Shown piece after piece: positions 24,564 through 32,775 of a stretch of 58,101 nt of DNA; positions within the stretch are counted from its first letter, which is position 1; every line of letters begins with the position of its first letter. A program made the position numbers and the translations under genes. Origin of the DNA: Burkholderiaceae bacterium (GTDB lineage: Bacteria; Pseudomonadota; Gammaproteobacteria; Burkholderiales; Burkholderiaceae_D); contig JAFANH010000007.1 in NCBI GenBank assembly GCA_019232795.1, forward strand, positions 1 through 58,101, read 5' to 3'. Under the pieces are notes generated by a model, which was given only the letters and a program-made list of their open reading frames with translations, was not told where the DNA came from and made no database searches.

Positions 24564-25241
24564 ATGAAAATGATGACTCTCCGCCCCACGATTCTTGCCC
24601 TCGCCATGTTGGCTGCTGCAATGGCTCCGCAGGTTCAAGCCAATACCTGGACCATTTCCGCCACGGGCACCATCAACAGCGGTTACGATTCCACCGGCAT
24701 GTTCGGCAAGGCCGGCGGCAACCTGGCCGGCGATGCGTTCACTGAAAGCATCACGATCGATACGGATGCCTGGAAACCGACCGGCGGCAGTTCGACCATG
24801 ACTGACCTGATTGGCGCCGGCCCCAGCTTCACCGACTCCGTCACTGTCAACGGCCATACTTTCACGCTGACAACCACGTCGGCCACGTCCAGCTCGTCGA
24901 TCTATCTGTCGGATGCGCCGTCCAATAACTTCGTGAATGCCAATCTCCATGGCAATGCCGCCGACGGCCAGGCAACGTATGCCGAGATCTACGCTTATTC
25001 GAAATTGATCGATTTCCTGCCGACCTCGAATTTCATTGAGGACGTGACGGAGCCTATCAACAGCTCCTTCTCGCAGGCGGATTCCTATTTTTCGACTAAC
25101 GGCGTGCTGGGCACCGCATCGTTCAATGCAGATCCCGGAATGTCCACCCTGGCCATCAGCGCCGTTCCGGAGCCGGCGCCGCTGGCTCTGTCGGGAGCAG
25201 GCTTGGCCGCTTTGGCGCTGTTGCGCCGCCGTCGCGGCTAA
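24564..25241 (+). CDS. PEP-CTERM sorting domain protein
   Basis: The 225-residue protein starts MKMMTLRPTILALAMLAAAM (signal peptide, cleavage near VQA-NTW). The mature part is rich in Ser, Thr, Asn and Gly with no Cys and no recognised enzymatic motif. The C-terminus is a textbook PEP-CTERM: VPEPAPLALSGAGLAALALL followed by RRRRG, i.e. the Pro-Glu-Pro motif, a membrane helix and an Arg cluster recognised by an exosortase. It is probably exported and processed as an extracellular matrix component. The exosortase must be encoded elsewhere. An in-frame TTG at 24555 is an alternative start. Confidence 0.88.
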   Translation: MKMMTLRPTILALAMLAAAMAPQVQANTWTISATGTINSGYDSTGMFGKAGGNLAGDAFTESITIDTDAWKPTGGSSTMTDLIGAGPSFTDSVTVNGHTFTLTTTSATSSSSIYLSDAPSNNFVNANLHGNAADGQATYAEIYAYSKLIDFLPTSNFIEDVTEPINSSFSQADSYFSTNGVLGTASFNADPGMSTLAISAVPEPAPLALSGAGLAALALLRRRRG

Positions 25242-25288
25242 GCGGCACGACACACTGCGCTACCGCCGCAATGCGGCGGCGCATCTGC

Positions 25289-25444
25289 CTACTCTTTATC
25301 TTTCTCGCGCGCTTGTTCAAACCGTTCGCGCGTTGTCGCCTCATTGCGCTGGCCGAAGGCGTAGTTCGCTTCCAGCCACATCACGTTGATGATGCCGAAG
25401 GCCAGCGCCAGGCCCAGGCCGAGTATCCAGGTGAAGTACCACAT
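25289..25444 (-). CDS. cydX: Cytochrome bd oxidase small subunit CydX (YbgT family)
   Basis: A 51-residue protein read from ATG 25444: MWYFTWILGLGLALAFGIIN then VMWLEANYAFGQRNEATTRE and a charged tail ending EKDKE. The single membrane helix with an N-terminal WYFTWILG and the Glu after VMWL are diagnostic of CydX. AAAGGATT precedes the start. It stabilises the haem centres of the CydAB complex. The gene follows cydB by 23 bp, last in the cyd operon. Confidence 0.93.
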   Translation of the reverse strand: MWYFTWILGLGLALAFGIINVMWLEANYAFGQRNEATTRERFEQAREKDKE

Positions 25445-25467
25445 GGCGAATCCTTTCAGTAGTTCAT

Positions 25468-26610
25468 TCAGTACGCGGTGTGTCGGTTTTCGCGAATGTA
25501 AGCCTCGGTGACCTTGCCGCGCATGACGCTATAGACCCAAGTCGTATAGGCCAGCACGATCGGCAGCATGATCACCACTACCCAGAACATGATGCCCAGG
25601 GTCTTGTAGCTCGATACGCAATCCCATACGGTCAGGCTGCTGTTCGGGTCGCTGGACGATGGCAGAACGAAAGGGAACATCGAGGCGCCGGCAGTCAGGA
25701 TGATGCAGGCGACCGACAGGCCGGCGGAAAGGAAAGCCGGCAGGGCTTTGTCCAGCTTGCTGAAGAGCGCGCACAGTACTGCCCCGGCCAGTGCAGCCAG
25801 CGGTAGTAGTATGCTCGCGGGCTGGCGCGCATAATTGTCGAACCATGCGCCGGATGCCTGGACAGCGGTTTTCGCCAAGGGCATGAATGCGCTATTCGCG
25901 TTCGGCATGGCGGTGATGCGGTAGCCGAGTGCACTGTACGCGATCCATACGCCGGCAATTGCGAACAAGGCGATGACCACAACGGCTGCCACAGCGGAGA
26001 CCCGCCGCGCACGTTGCGCCACCTCACTTTCTGTCTTTACCTGTAAATAGGCCGCGCCGTACATGGTCAGCATGGACGCGCTCAGCAGGCCGGCGCACAG
26101 GCCGAACGGATTGAGCAGGCCGAAGAAGCTGCCCGTGTATTCGACCCGCATGGTGTCGTCGTAATGGAAGGGCACGCCTTGCAGCAGATTGCCGAAGGCG
26201 ACGCCGAAAATGATGGGTGGCACCAGTCCGCCGATGAACAGACCCCAATCCCAGGCATTGCGCCAGCGGCGGTCTTCGAGCTTGTTGCGGTAGTCGAACC
26301 CGACCGGACGGAAGAACAGCGAGAACAGCAACAGCATCAACGCTACGTAGAAGCCGGAGAACGCCGCGCCGTAGACCAGCGGCCAGGCGGCGAAGGTGGC
26401 GCCGCCGGCGGTGACGAACCAGGTCTGGTTGCCTTCCCAGGTAGGGCCGATGGAATTGATCAGCACGCGTCTTTCGTCGTCGGTTTTCGCGACGAAGGGC
26501 AGCAGCATGCCGACGCCGAAGTCAAATCCGTCGGTGAGTGCAAAGCCGACGATGAGCACGCCGACGAAGCCCCACCAGATCACTTTCAAGCTTGCATAGT
26601 CGAATGGCAT
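25468..26610 (-). CDS. cydB: Cytochrome bd ubiquinol oxidase subunit II
   Basis: The 380-residue protein ([20 protein letters not shown]) has about nine membrane helices and the CydB patterns [39 protein letters not shown] and GPTWEGNQ near the start of helix 2. It pairs with CydA to form the high-affinity quinol oxidase in the inner membrane. Size matches the family. It lies 12 bp after cydA and before cydX. Confidence 0.96.
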   Translation of the reverse strand: MPFDYASLKVIWWGFVGVLIVGFALTDGFDFGVGMLLPFVAKTDDERRVLINSIGPTWEGNQTWFVTAGGATFAAWPLVYGAAFSGFYVALMLLLFSLFFRPVGFDYRNKLEDRRWRNAWDWGLFIGGLVPPIIFGVAFGNLLQGVPFHYDDTMRVEYTGSFFGLLNPFGLCAGLLSASMLTMYGAAYLQVKTESEVAQRARRVSAVAAVVVIALFAIAGVWIAYSALGYRITAMPNANSAFMPLAKTAVQASGAWFDNYARQPASILLPLAALAGAVLCALFSKLDKALPAFLSAGLSVACIILTAGASMFPFVLPSSSDPNSSLTVWDCVSSYKTLGIMFWVVVIMLPIVLAYTTWVYSVMRGKVTEAYIRENRHTAY

Positions 26611-26622
26611 GGCGGCTCCTCG

Positions 26623-28203
26623 TCAGACAGCGGAAGGTTGAACGGCTGGGCTTTGGTCTTCACCGTGATAGCGCCCCAGGTGCAGGCTGCCAGGCCCGCG
26701 CCGCGCGTACTTGATCATCAGCGTCATTTCGATCGCGAGCAGGAAGGTGTAGAAGCCGATGAAGCCGGCCAGGCTGAAATACAGATTGCCCGGCTGCAGC
26801 GTCGACGCCGACAAGCGTGTCGGCAGGATACCGGAGATGGTCCACGGCTGGCGGCCGTATTCGGCAATGAACCAGCCGAGTTCTGCGGCGATCCACGGCA
26901 GAGGAATACTGCACACGGCCAGCCTGAGCAGCCAGCGTTGCGGCGACAACTGTTTGCGCACCAGAAAATAGAACGCCGACGAAAAAATGAACAGGAACAG
27001 CAAGCCGAGCCCGACCATGAAGCGGAAGGCCCAGAATATGGGCCATACCTTGGGCACCGTGTCGTTGACAGCCTGTGCGATCTGTTCGGGTGTGGCGTCG
27101 ACCACATTGGACGTGTATTTCTTCAGCAGCAGGCCGAAGCCCAGGTCGGCTTTGTGCAGATCGAAGGCGGCACGCGCGGCGGGCGAAGTATCACCCGACT
27201 TCAGGCGCGTCAACGCCGCATAGGCCAGCATGCCGTTCCTGATGCGTACCTCATGCTCGGCTTTCAGTTGCTTGATGCCCGTCACCGGCGTGTCGACCGA
27301 ACGAGTGGCGATCAGACCGAGCACATAGGGGACGCGGATCGCGTAGTCGGTATGCTGGGTTCGGTCGTTCGGCAGGCCGACCACAGTGATCCCGGCTGGC
27401 GCCGGTTCGGTTTCCCACTCGGCTTCGATGGCGGCCAGCTTGACCTTGTTGGTTTCGCCTGCGGTATAGCCCGATTCGTCGCCGAGTACGATCACCGATA
27501 ACGTGGAGGCGAGGCCAAAGCCGGCAGCCACCGCAAACGAACGCAGCGCAAACGCAGTGTCGCGCGCCTTGAGCAGGTACCAGGATGAGATGCCGAGTAC
27601 GAACATCGACGCCGTCACGTAGCCGGCCGCGACAGTGTGCACGAACTTGACCTGCGCCACCGGATTGAAGATCACGGCTTCGAAGCTGACCAGTTCCATG
27701 CGCATGGTCTCGAAATTGAATTCTGCACCGACCGGATTGTTCATCCAGCCGTTGGCGATCAGGATCCACAACGCGGACAGGTTGGAACCGAGCGCGACCA
27801 GGAAAGTGACACCCAGGTGCTGCACGCGCGAGACTCGGTCCCAGCCGAAGAAGAACAGGCCGACGAAGGTCGATTCGAGGAAAAAGGCCATGATCCCCTC
27901 AAGCGCCAGCGGTGTGCCGAAGATGTCGCCGACGTAGTGCGAGTAGTAGGCCCAGTTGGTGCCGAACTGGAATTCGAGCGTAATGCCGGTAGCCACACCC
28001 ATGGCGAAGTTGATGCCGAACAGCTTGCCCCAGAAGCGCGTCATGTCCTTGTAGACCTGGCTGCCTGTCATCACGTAGGCCGACTCCATGATGACCAAGA
28101 TCCACGACAGGCCCAGCGTCAGCGGCACGAACAGGAAGTGGTACATGGCTGTCGCAGCGAATTGCAGGCGCGACAGGGTAACGACTTCATCGATGGGGAT
28201 CAT
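26623..28203 (-). CDS. cydA: Cytochrome bd ubiquinol oxidase subunit I
   Basis: The 526-residue protein begins MIPIDEVVTLSRLQFAATAM and carries the first haem His in TAMYHFLFVPLTLGLSW. The quinol-binding loop and GRQPWTISGILPTRLS are present, as is the FVHTVAAGYVTASMFVLGIS segment with the haem b595 His region. It holds haems b558, b595 and d and oxidises quinol while reducing oxygen to water without pumping protons. Length is close to canonical CydA. Its ATG overlaps the end of cydP by 17 bp. Confidence 0.96.
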   Translation of the reverse strand: MIPIDEVVTLSRLQFAATAMYHFLFVPLTLGLSWILVIMESAYVMTGSQVYKDMTRFWGKLFGINFAMGVATGITLEFQFGTNWAYYSHYVGDIFGTPLALEGIMAFFLESTFVGLFFFGWDRVSRVQHLGVTFLVALGSNLSALWILIANGWMNNPVGAEFNFETMRMELVSFEAVIFNPVAQVKFVHTVAAGYVTASMFVLGISSWYLLKARDTAFALRSFAVAAGFGLASTLSVIVLGDESGYTAGETNKVKLAAIEAEWETEPAPAGITVVGLPNDRTQHTDYAIRVPYVLGLIATRSVDTPVTGIKQLKAEHEVRIRNGMLAYAALTRLKSGDTSPAARAAFDLHKADLGFGLLLKKYTSNVVDATPEQIAQAVNDTVPKVWPIFWAFRFMVGLGLLFLFIFSSAFYFLVRKQLSPQRWLLRLAVCSIPLPWIAAELGWFIAEYGRQPWTISGILPTRLSASTLQPGNLYFSLAGFIGFYTFLLAIEMTLMIKYARRGPGSLHLGRYHGEDQSPAVQPSAV

Positions 28204-28471
28204 GCGAAATCTCCGGAGTAGGGGAATTTATGGACGAATCTGGCTGTGCGGGTGAGGTAGGCCTGGCCGCGAGCAGGTGCTGTGCAACCTGATCCGCCGG
28301 CACGCGCATGTGTTTAGCCTGAGGCGCGGAAAAGAAGGCGTGCCAGATCCAGAACAGGATCAGCAGCTTTGCGGCAAGAGCCAATGCTATTTCGATTCCA
28401 AAGGGCAGATTGTGCAGGCCGAGCAAGCCGCGCAGGCGGTGCATCAGCGAGGGCTGCTCGGGCGTGCGCAT
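28187..28471 (-). CDS. cydP: Putative cytochrome oxidase small subunit CydP
   Basis: A 94-residue protein starting MRTPEQPSLMHRLRGLLGLH, with one strong membrane helix (FGIEIALALAAKLLILFWIW) followed by HAFFSAPQAKHMRVPADQVA. This matches the small CydP-type protein encoded directly upstream of cydA in many betaproteobacteria. A role as an accessory subunit of cytochrome bd is inferred from that linkage. It ends 17 bp inside cydA, so it is translationally coupled, and starts only 4 bp after the GbsR-type regulator gene. A longer in-frame start inside the regulator gene is rejected. Confidence 0.82.
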   Translation of the reverse strand: MRTPEQPSLMHRLRGLLGLHNLPFGIEIALALAAKLLILFWIWHAFFSAPQAKHMRVPADQVAQHLLAARPTSPAQPDSSINSPTPEISHDPHR

Positions 28472-28475
28472 CGTA

Positions 28476-29054
28476 TTACTCCGCCGTCCTGGTGCCGGCC
28501 TTGGAGCGGAACTTGTTCCGCACTTCATCCCCTACGGAGATAAGCTTCTGCACTTTGGCGCCCATGCGCATCAAGGACACCAGCGTCTCCGGCGACAGGC
28601 GCTGCACATCGTCGAACCAAGTGCTCGACAGTTCGATCAAGTCGTACATCTCGCGCATGCGCTGCTGGGCATGCTTGTCGTCTGCGCCGGTCGGCGTTTC
28701 CAGCATGGCGTCGCGCAGCATCGACAGCGTAGGCTCGACTTCGCGCCGGCGGCGCTCTTCCAGCAAGGTCTTGAAAATATCCCAGATGTACTTGGGCGAT
28801 TCGAAATATTCGCGCCGGTCGCCCGGCAGGTGCAGCAGCTTGACCAGCCGCCAGGCTTGCAACTCTTTCAAGCCCATACTGACGTTGGAGCGCGAGAAGG
28901 ACAGGCTCTCGGCAATATCGTCGGCATTGAGCGGCTTGCCGGCTACGTACAACAGTGCATACATCTGTCCGACCGTGCGGTTGATGCCCCAGCGGCTGCC
29001 CATTTCACCGAAATGCAGGATGAAGCGCTGGGTAAGGGGGCTCAGGTTGTTCAT
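28476..29054 (-). CDS. GbsR/MarR-family transcriptional regulator, head of the cyd operon
   Basis: The 192-residue protein has a MarR-like winged helix (about residues 25-95: MYALLYVAGKPLNADDIAES, SFSRSNVSMGLKELQAW, HLPGDRREYFESP) and a helical C-terminal part with ERRRREVEPTLSMLRDAM, as in GbsR-type repressors. It is the first gene of the run regulator-cydP-cydA-cydB-cydX. A perfect 36-bp palindrome begins 7 bp upstream of its ATG and is the obvious candidate for autoregulation and control of the oxidase. The inducing signal is unknown. There is no Shine-Dalgarno before the ATG. Confidence 0.87.
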   Translation of the reverse strand: MNNLSPLTQRFILHFGEMGSRWGINRTVGQMYALLYVAGKPLNADDIAESLSFSRSNVSMGLKELQAWRLVKLLHLPGDRREYFESPKYIWDIFKTLLEERRRREVEPTLSMLRDAMLETPTGADDKHAQQRMREMYDLIELSSTWFDDVQRLSPETLVSLMRMGAKVQKLISVGDEVRNKFRSKAGTRTAE

Positions 29055-29061
29055 TTAATGG

Positions 29062-29097
29062 TTTTATAATTTTCAGTAATTACTGAAAATTATAAAA
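29062..29097. promoter_or_regulatory. Perfect 36-bp palindrome upstream of the regulator-cydPABX operon
   Basis: The half-site TTTTATAATTTTCAGTAA is followed immediately by its exact complement with no spacer. It contains TATAAT on both strands, ends 7 bp before the ATG at 29054, and leaves no room for a normal Shine-Dalgarno sequence. It is probably the operator of the GbsR-like protein overlapping the promoter. Confidence 0.75.
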
Positions 29098-29152
29098 CGA
29101 AAATGAGAAATGTGCCTGATTCAAGATTTGCCAGGAAAATCGGGAGGGAAAT

Positions 29153-29179
29153 AAAAAACGCCGGACAGATCCGGCGTTT
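29153..29179 (-). terminator. Rho-independent terminator of the NADP-dependent oxidoreductase gene
   Basis: On the minus strand AAACGCCGG and CCGGCGTTT arms enclose ATCTGT and are followed by a T-rich run, 17 bp after the stop at 29196. Confidence 0.85.
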
Positions 29180-29195
29180 GACGATGAACGAGATT

Positions 29196-30224
29196 TTAGT
29201 CTTTGGCGACTTGCAGAACTAATTTACCGAAGTTCTTGCCTTCAAATAGCATCAGCAGCGCTTCAGGGAATTTGTCCAAGCCATCGACGACATCTTCCTT
29301 GGTCTTGAACGAGCCTTCCAGCATCCACTTCGCCATCTCGGCGGCGGCGATGTGGTAGCGGTCGGCGTAGTCGAACACAACCATGCCTTCCATGCGCGCG
29401 CGATTGACCAGCAGCGACATGTAATTCGACGGGCCTTTCACGGGTGTGGTGTTGTTGTACTGCGAAATCGCGCCGCAGATGATGATGCGTGCCTTCATGT
29501 TGATACGGGTCAGCACGGTGTCGAGAATATCGCCGCCGACATTGTCGAAATAAATGTCCACACCATTCGGGCAATGTTCCTTCAAGCCATCCTTGACTGA
29601 ACCGCCCTTGTAATCGATGCAGGCATCGAAACCGAGTTCCTTGACCACGAAATCGCACTTGTCCTTGCCCCCGGCAATGCCAACCACGCGGCACCCCTTG
29701 TGCTTGGCGACCTGGCCGACGGTCTGGCCGACTGCGCCGGCTGCACCCGAGACCACCACCGTTTCGCCGGCTTTCGGCTGACCGATGTCGAGCAAGCCGA
29801 AGTAGGCGGTCATGCCTGGCATGCCGAGCGCGTTCAAGTACTTGGGCAGCGGTGCTGCTTTCGGATCGACCTTGTAGAAGGCAGCGGTTTTATCGTTGGC
29901 GGCGCCGATCCAGTATTCCTGCACACCCAGGCCACCCGAAACCACGTCGCCCACGGCGAACTTGTCCGACTTGGATGCGACCACTTTACCGATGCCGCCG
30001 GCGCGCATCACTTCGTCGATGGCGACCGGGCGGATATAGGACTTGCCTTCGTTCATCCAGCCGCGCATGGCGGGGTCGAGCGAGAGGTAGAGCGTCTTGA
30101 CCAGGATTTCGCCGTCGGCGAGGTCGCGCAGCGGCTCGGTCGTGACTTTCCAGTCACTCGGTTTAGGCATGCCGACCGGACGGGCAGCGAGGCGGAATTG
30201 ACGGTTGGTTGCGGCTGCGGTCAT
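29196..30224 (-). CDS. NADP-dependent oxidoreductase (MDR family, CurA/leukotriene-B4-dehydrogenase-like)
   Basis: The 342-residue protein starts MTAAATNRQFRLAARPVGMP behind AAAGGAG. It is a zinc-free medium-chain reductase: LYLSLDPAMRGWMNEGKSY, GMPGMTAYFGLLDIGQPKAG, the nucleotide site VVVSGAAGAVGQTVGQVAK, and YFDNVGGDILDTVL. Such enzymes reduce C=C bonds of alpha,beta-unsaturated carbonyls with NADPH. The physiological substrate is not visible. It is a single-gene unit with its own terminator; an upstream in-frame start at 30290 lacks support. Confidence 0.9.
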   Translation of the reverse strand: MTAAATNRQFRLAARPVGMPKPSDWKVTTEPLRDLADGEILVKTLYLSLDPAMRGWMNEGKSYIRPVAIDEVMRAGGIGKVVASKSDKFAVGDVVSGGLGVQEYWIGAANDKTAAFYKVDPKAAPLPKYLNALGMPGMTAYFGLLDIGQPKAGETVVVSGAAGAVGQTVGQVAKHKGCRVVGIAGGKDKCDFVVKELGFDACIDYKGGSVKDGLKEHCPNGVDIYFDNVGGDILDTVLTRINMKARIIICGAISQYNNTTPVKGPSNYMSLLVNRARMEGMVVFDYADRYHIAAAEMAKWMLEGSFKTKEDVVDGLDKFPEALLMLFEGKNFGKLVLQVAKD

Positions 30225-30405
30225 GGGAGTCTCCTTTTTGGGAATGTTTGCGGAATGCGTGCGGAACGTGTGCATACGATGCGGATGCACGACAACATCG
30301 ACGACTATAACGCAATTTGAACGATCGTGCTTTTTTGTGGCGCAAAGCCGCGTCCGTGCGACAATGAAGCCCTTTTTTGTCTAACCGCTAACACTTGTTC
30401 AAGCC

Positions 30406-31275
30406 ATGACACACCCGGAATACATCCTCACCCTCTCTTGTGTCGACCAGCGCGGTATCGTGCATCGCGTATCCGGCTTTCTGTCCGAGCATGGCTGCAA
30501 TATTATCGACTCGGCGCAGTTCGGCGATCCGATGTCTCAGACTTTTTTCATGCGCGTGCATTTCGCTTCCGAGGACGCTGCGATGACGGACCAGGCTTTG
30601 CGCGCGGCGTTCGCGCAGCTGGCCGGCACCATGCAGATGAACTGGCAATTGCACGATGCGCACCGCAAGCCGCGCATGCTGCTGATGGTTTCGAAGATAG
30701 GCCATTGCCTGAACGATCTGCTGTTCCGCCACAAGAGCGGCCTGCTGCCGGTGGAAATTCCGGCCATCGTCTCCAACCATACCGACTTCTATCAGCTTGC
30801 TGCCAGCTACAATATTCCTTTCCACCACTTGCCGCTGGCGGCCGGCGCGACGGCGGAGGCCAAGCGCAAGCAGGAAGAGCGCGTACTGGAAATCATTGAA
30901 TCCAACCAGATCGACCTGGTGGTGCTGGCGCGTTACATGCAAATTCTCTCGCCCGAGCTATGCAATGCCCTGAAGGGCAGGGCCATCAACATCCACCATT
31001 CCTTCCTGCCCAGCTTCAAGGGCGCCAAGCCCTACTACCAGGCGCACGAACGCGGCGTGAAGCTGATCGGTGCCACCGCTCACTTTGTCACCGGCGACCT
31101 GGACGAGGGGCCGATCATCGAGCAGGACGTCGAACGTGTCGACCACGCCATGGATCCGGAGACGCTGACCTCGATCGGCCGCGACGTCGAATGCGTGGTG
31201 CTGGCGCGGGCGGTGAAATGGTTTGTCGAGCACCGCATCCTGCTGAATGGGCACAAGACGGTGGTGTTCAGGTAA
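30406..31275 (+). CDS. purU: Formyltetrahydrofolate deformylase
   Basis: The 289-residue protein has an N-terminal ACT domain (residues 1 to about 85; YILTLSCVDQRGIVHRVSGF) and a C-terminal formyltransferase fold. The hydrolase site has the Asn-His pair in INIHHSFLPSFKGA and the Asp in LDEGPIIEQDVERV. It hydrolyses 10-formyl-THF to THF and formate, supplying formate for PurT and balancing one-carbon pools. Length equals that of typical PurU. It is monocistronic, ending just before a REP doublet. Confidence 0.95.
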   Translation: MTHPEYILTLSCVDQRGIVHRVSGFLSEHGCNIIDSAQFGDPMSQTFFMRVHFASEDAAMTDQALRAAFAQLAGTMQMNWQLHDAHRKPRMLLMVSKIGHCLNDLLFRHKSGLLPVEIPAIVSNHTDFYQLAASYNIPFHHLPLAAGATAEAKRKQEERVLEIIESNQIDLVVLARYMQILSPELCNALKGRAINIHHSFLPSFKGAKPYYQAHERGVKLIGATAHFVTGDLDEGPIIEQDVERVDHAMDPETLTSIGRDVECVVLARAVKWFVEHRILLNGHKTVVFR

Positions 31276-31326
31276 GATTTTTTGGCGTGGCGTGAACCGC
31301 CTTCAATGCCATATAGCGTAAAACTC

Positions 31327-31405
31327 GTCATTCCCGCGAAAGCGGGAATCCATGCTGAGGTTGATGAGCATACGCCCTATGGATTCCCGCGTCCGCGGGA
31401 ATGAC
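31327..31405. repeat. REP doublet (REPIN) 3, TTCCCGCG variant
   Basis: GTCATTCCCGCGAAAGCGGG... at 31327-31353 and its complement at 31379-31405 form a doublet with a 25-bp spacer, between the convergent purU and esterase genes. The stem bases differ from those of REPINs 1 and 2 (TCCCGC..GCGGGA against CCCCGC..GCGGGG) in a paired fashion. Confidence 0.85.
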
Positions 31406-31444
31406 GGTGCATTTTGATCCGTAGCCACGCCATAAGGGAGGGCG

Positions 31445-32119
31445 CTAGTTTGTGAGTAGCTTCTTGAACCAAGCCCCAATATGCTCGATCTCTTCCATGC
31501 ACACCGCATGTTGCATCATGTACTCATGCCATTCAATGTTGTAGCCCAGCGCTTGCAACTGATCCCGCGAATGCTCGGCGCGCATGAGTGGAATCACCGG
31601 GTCGGCACGGCCGTGCACCATGAAGATGGGGGTATGCTGGTTGGCTGAGCTGCGTTCCTCGGTGATGGTTCCGGCCAGCGGCAGGTAGCCGGACAGGCAG
31701 AGCAGGCCAGCCAGCTTTTCCGGGTGGCGCAGGCCGGTCTGCAGCGTCATGGCGCAGCCTTGCGAGAAGCCGGCCAGGAAGATGCGCTCGGACGGAATGC
31801 CGCGCGCCTTTTCGTCGGCAATCAATTGCTCGATCAGCTTCTGCGAATTGCGCAAGCCGTTTTCGTCTTCGCGTCGCACCAGTTCGGTGCCCAGTATGTC
31901 GTACCAGGCGCGCATGACGTAGCCGCCGTTGATCGTCACCGGCATGGTTGGCGCGTGCGGAAACACGAAGCATATGCCGGGGCAGCCGCTCAGATCGAGC
32001 TCGTTGACGATGGGAACGAAATCGTTGCCATCGGCGCCCAGGCCATGCATCCAGATGACGCTGACAGTGGGGTTGGGGGCGGTGTCGATCTGTATGGTTT
32101 CGAGGCGGGGGGCGGTCAT
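31445..32119 (-). CDS. Carboxylesterase/phospholipase family alpha/beta-hydrolase
   Basis: The 224-residue protein starts MTAPRLETIQIDTAPNPTVS. It matches the small carboxylesterase (EstB/lysophospholipase-like) family: IWMHGLGADGNDFVPIV oxyanion region, nucleophile Ser in FLAGFSQGCAM, Asp in HGRADPVIP and His in MMQHAVCMEEI. It should hydrolyse short-chain carboxyl esters in the cytosol. An in-frame extension to 32638 runs through mog and is a by-product of GC-rich sequence. It lies 29 bp after mog. Confidence 0.92.
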   Translation of the reverse strand: MTAPRLETIQIDTAPNPTVSVIWMHGLGADGNDFVPIVNELDLSGCPGICFVFPHAPTMPVTINGGYVMRAWYDILGTELVRREDENGLRNSQKLIEQLIADEKARGIPSERIFLAGFSQGCAMTLQTGLRHPEKLAGLLCLSGYLPLAGTITEERSSANQHTPIFMVHGRADPVIPLMRAEHSRDQLQALGYNIEWHEYMMQHAVCMEEIEHIGAWFKKLLTN

Positions 32120-32148
32120 GTCGGTTCTATATCGGATATGAATGGGGG

Positions 32149-32775
32149 TTACTTCTGGCGGATGGCCGACTTCGGCCGGAAAGCCTTGCACACGGCTTCG
32201 TCGGTTTCGATGTAAGGTCCGCCGATCAGGTCGATACAGTAGGGCACAGCGGCGAAGATGCCAGGTACCTTCACCTTGCCGTCGGCATCCTTCAAGCCTT
32301 CCAGTGTTTCCTTGATCGATTTGGGCTGGCCGGGCAGGTTCATGATCAGCGCGGCATGCTGCTGGCCATGGCGTTCCGTTTCGCGTACTACGGCCACCTG
32401 GCGCGACAGAATCGCGGTCGGGACGAAGTTCAGGCTGATCTGGCGCATCTGTTCGCCGAAACCCGGCATTTCCTTGGTGCCGACGGCCAGCGTCGCTTCG
32501 GGCGTGACGTCGCGCCTGGCCGGGCCGGTGCCGCCGGTGGTCAAGACCAGTTCGCAGCCGATCTCGTCGACCAGTTCGATCAGCGCCTGCTCGATCAGCG
32601 CCGATTCGTCCGGCACCAGGCGCGTCGCCATCTGCCACGGGCTGACCAGCGCCGCGCCGAACCAGTCGCGCAGGGCTGGTATGCCCTGATCTTCATAGAC
32701 GCCGCTCGATGCGCGGTCGGACACCGATACCAGACCGATCAATAATTCGTCCGGATTAGTCTTCTGCCGTGTCAT
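32149..32775 (-). CDS. mog: Molybdopterin adenylyltransferase
   Basis: The 208-residue protein starts MTRQKTNPDELLIGLVSVSD and has the MoaB/Mog motifs LIGLVSVSDRASSGVYEDQG, LVLTTGGTGPARRDVTPEA and MNLPGQPKSIKETLEG. It adenylylates molybdopterin before molybdate insertion, so it contributes to the cofactor needed by the XdhAB enzyme encoded 16 kb away. The start lies inside the end of darP (20-bp overlap). Longer in-frame starts are rejected because they run through darP. Confidence 0.94.
   Translation of the reverse strand: MTRQKTNPDELLIGLVSVSDRASSGVYEDQGIPALRDWFGAALVSPWQMATRLVPDESALIEQALIELVDEIGCELVLTTGGTGPARRDVTPEATLAVGTKEMPGFGEQMRQISLNFVPTAILSRQVAVVRETERHGQQHAALIMNLPGQPKSIKETLEGLKDADGKVKVPGIFAAVPYCIDLIGGPYIETDEAVCKAFRPKSAIRQK

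Noticed and set aside
26164..27501. Long plus-strand open frame opposite cydB/cydA
   Set aside because: It is a GC-codon-bias mirror of two well-conserved genes and encodes no recognisable domain; the same holds for open frames opposite the ammonia-lyase (6336-7295), ppc (41841-43061) and the second HDOD gene (51556-53061).
30291..30405. A riboswitch before purU or the purine genes
   Set aside because: No conserved aptamer core could be recognised in these short leaders; only AT-rich promoter-like sequence is visible.
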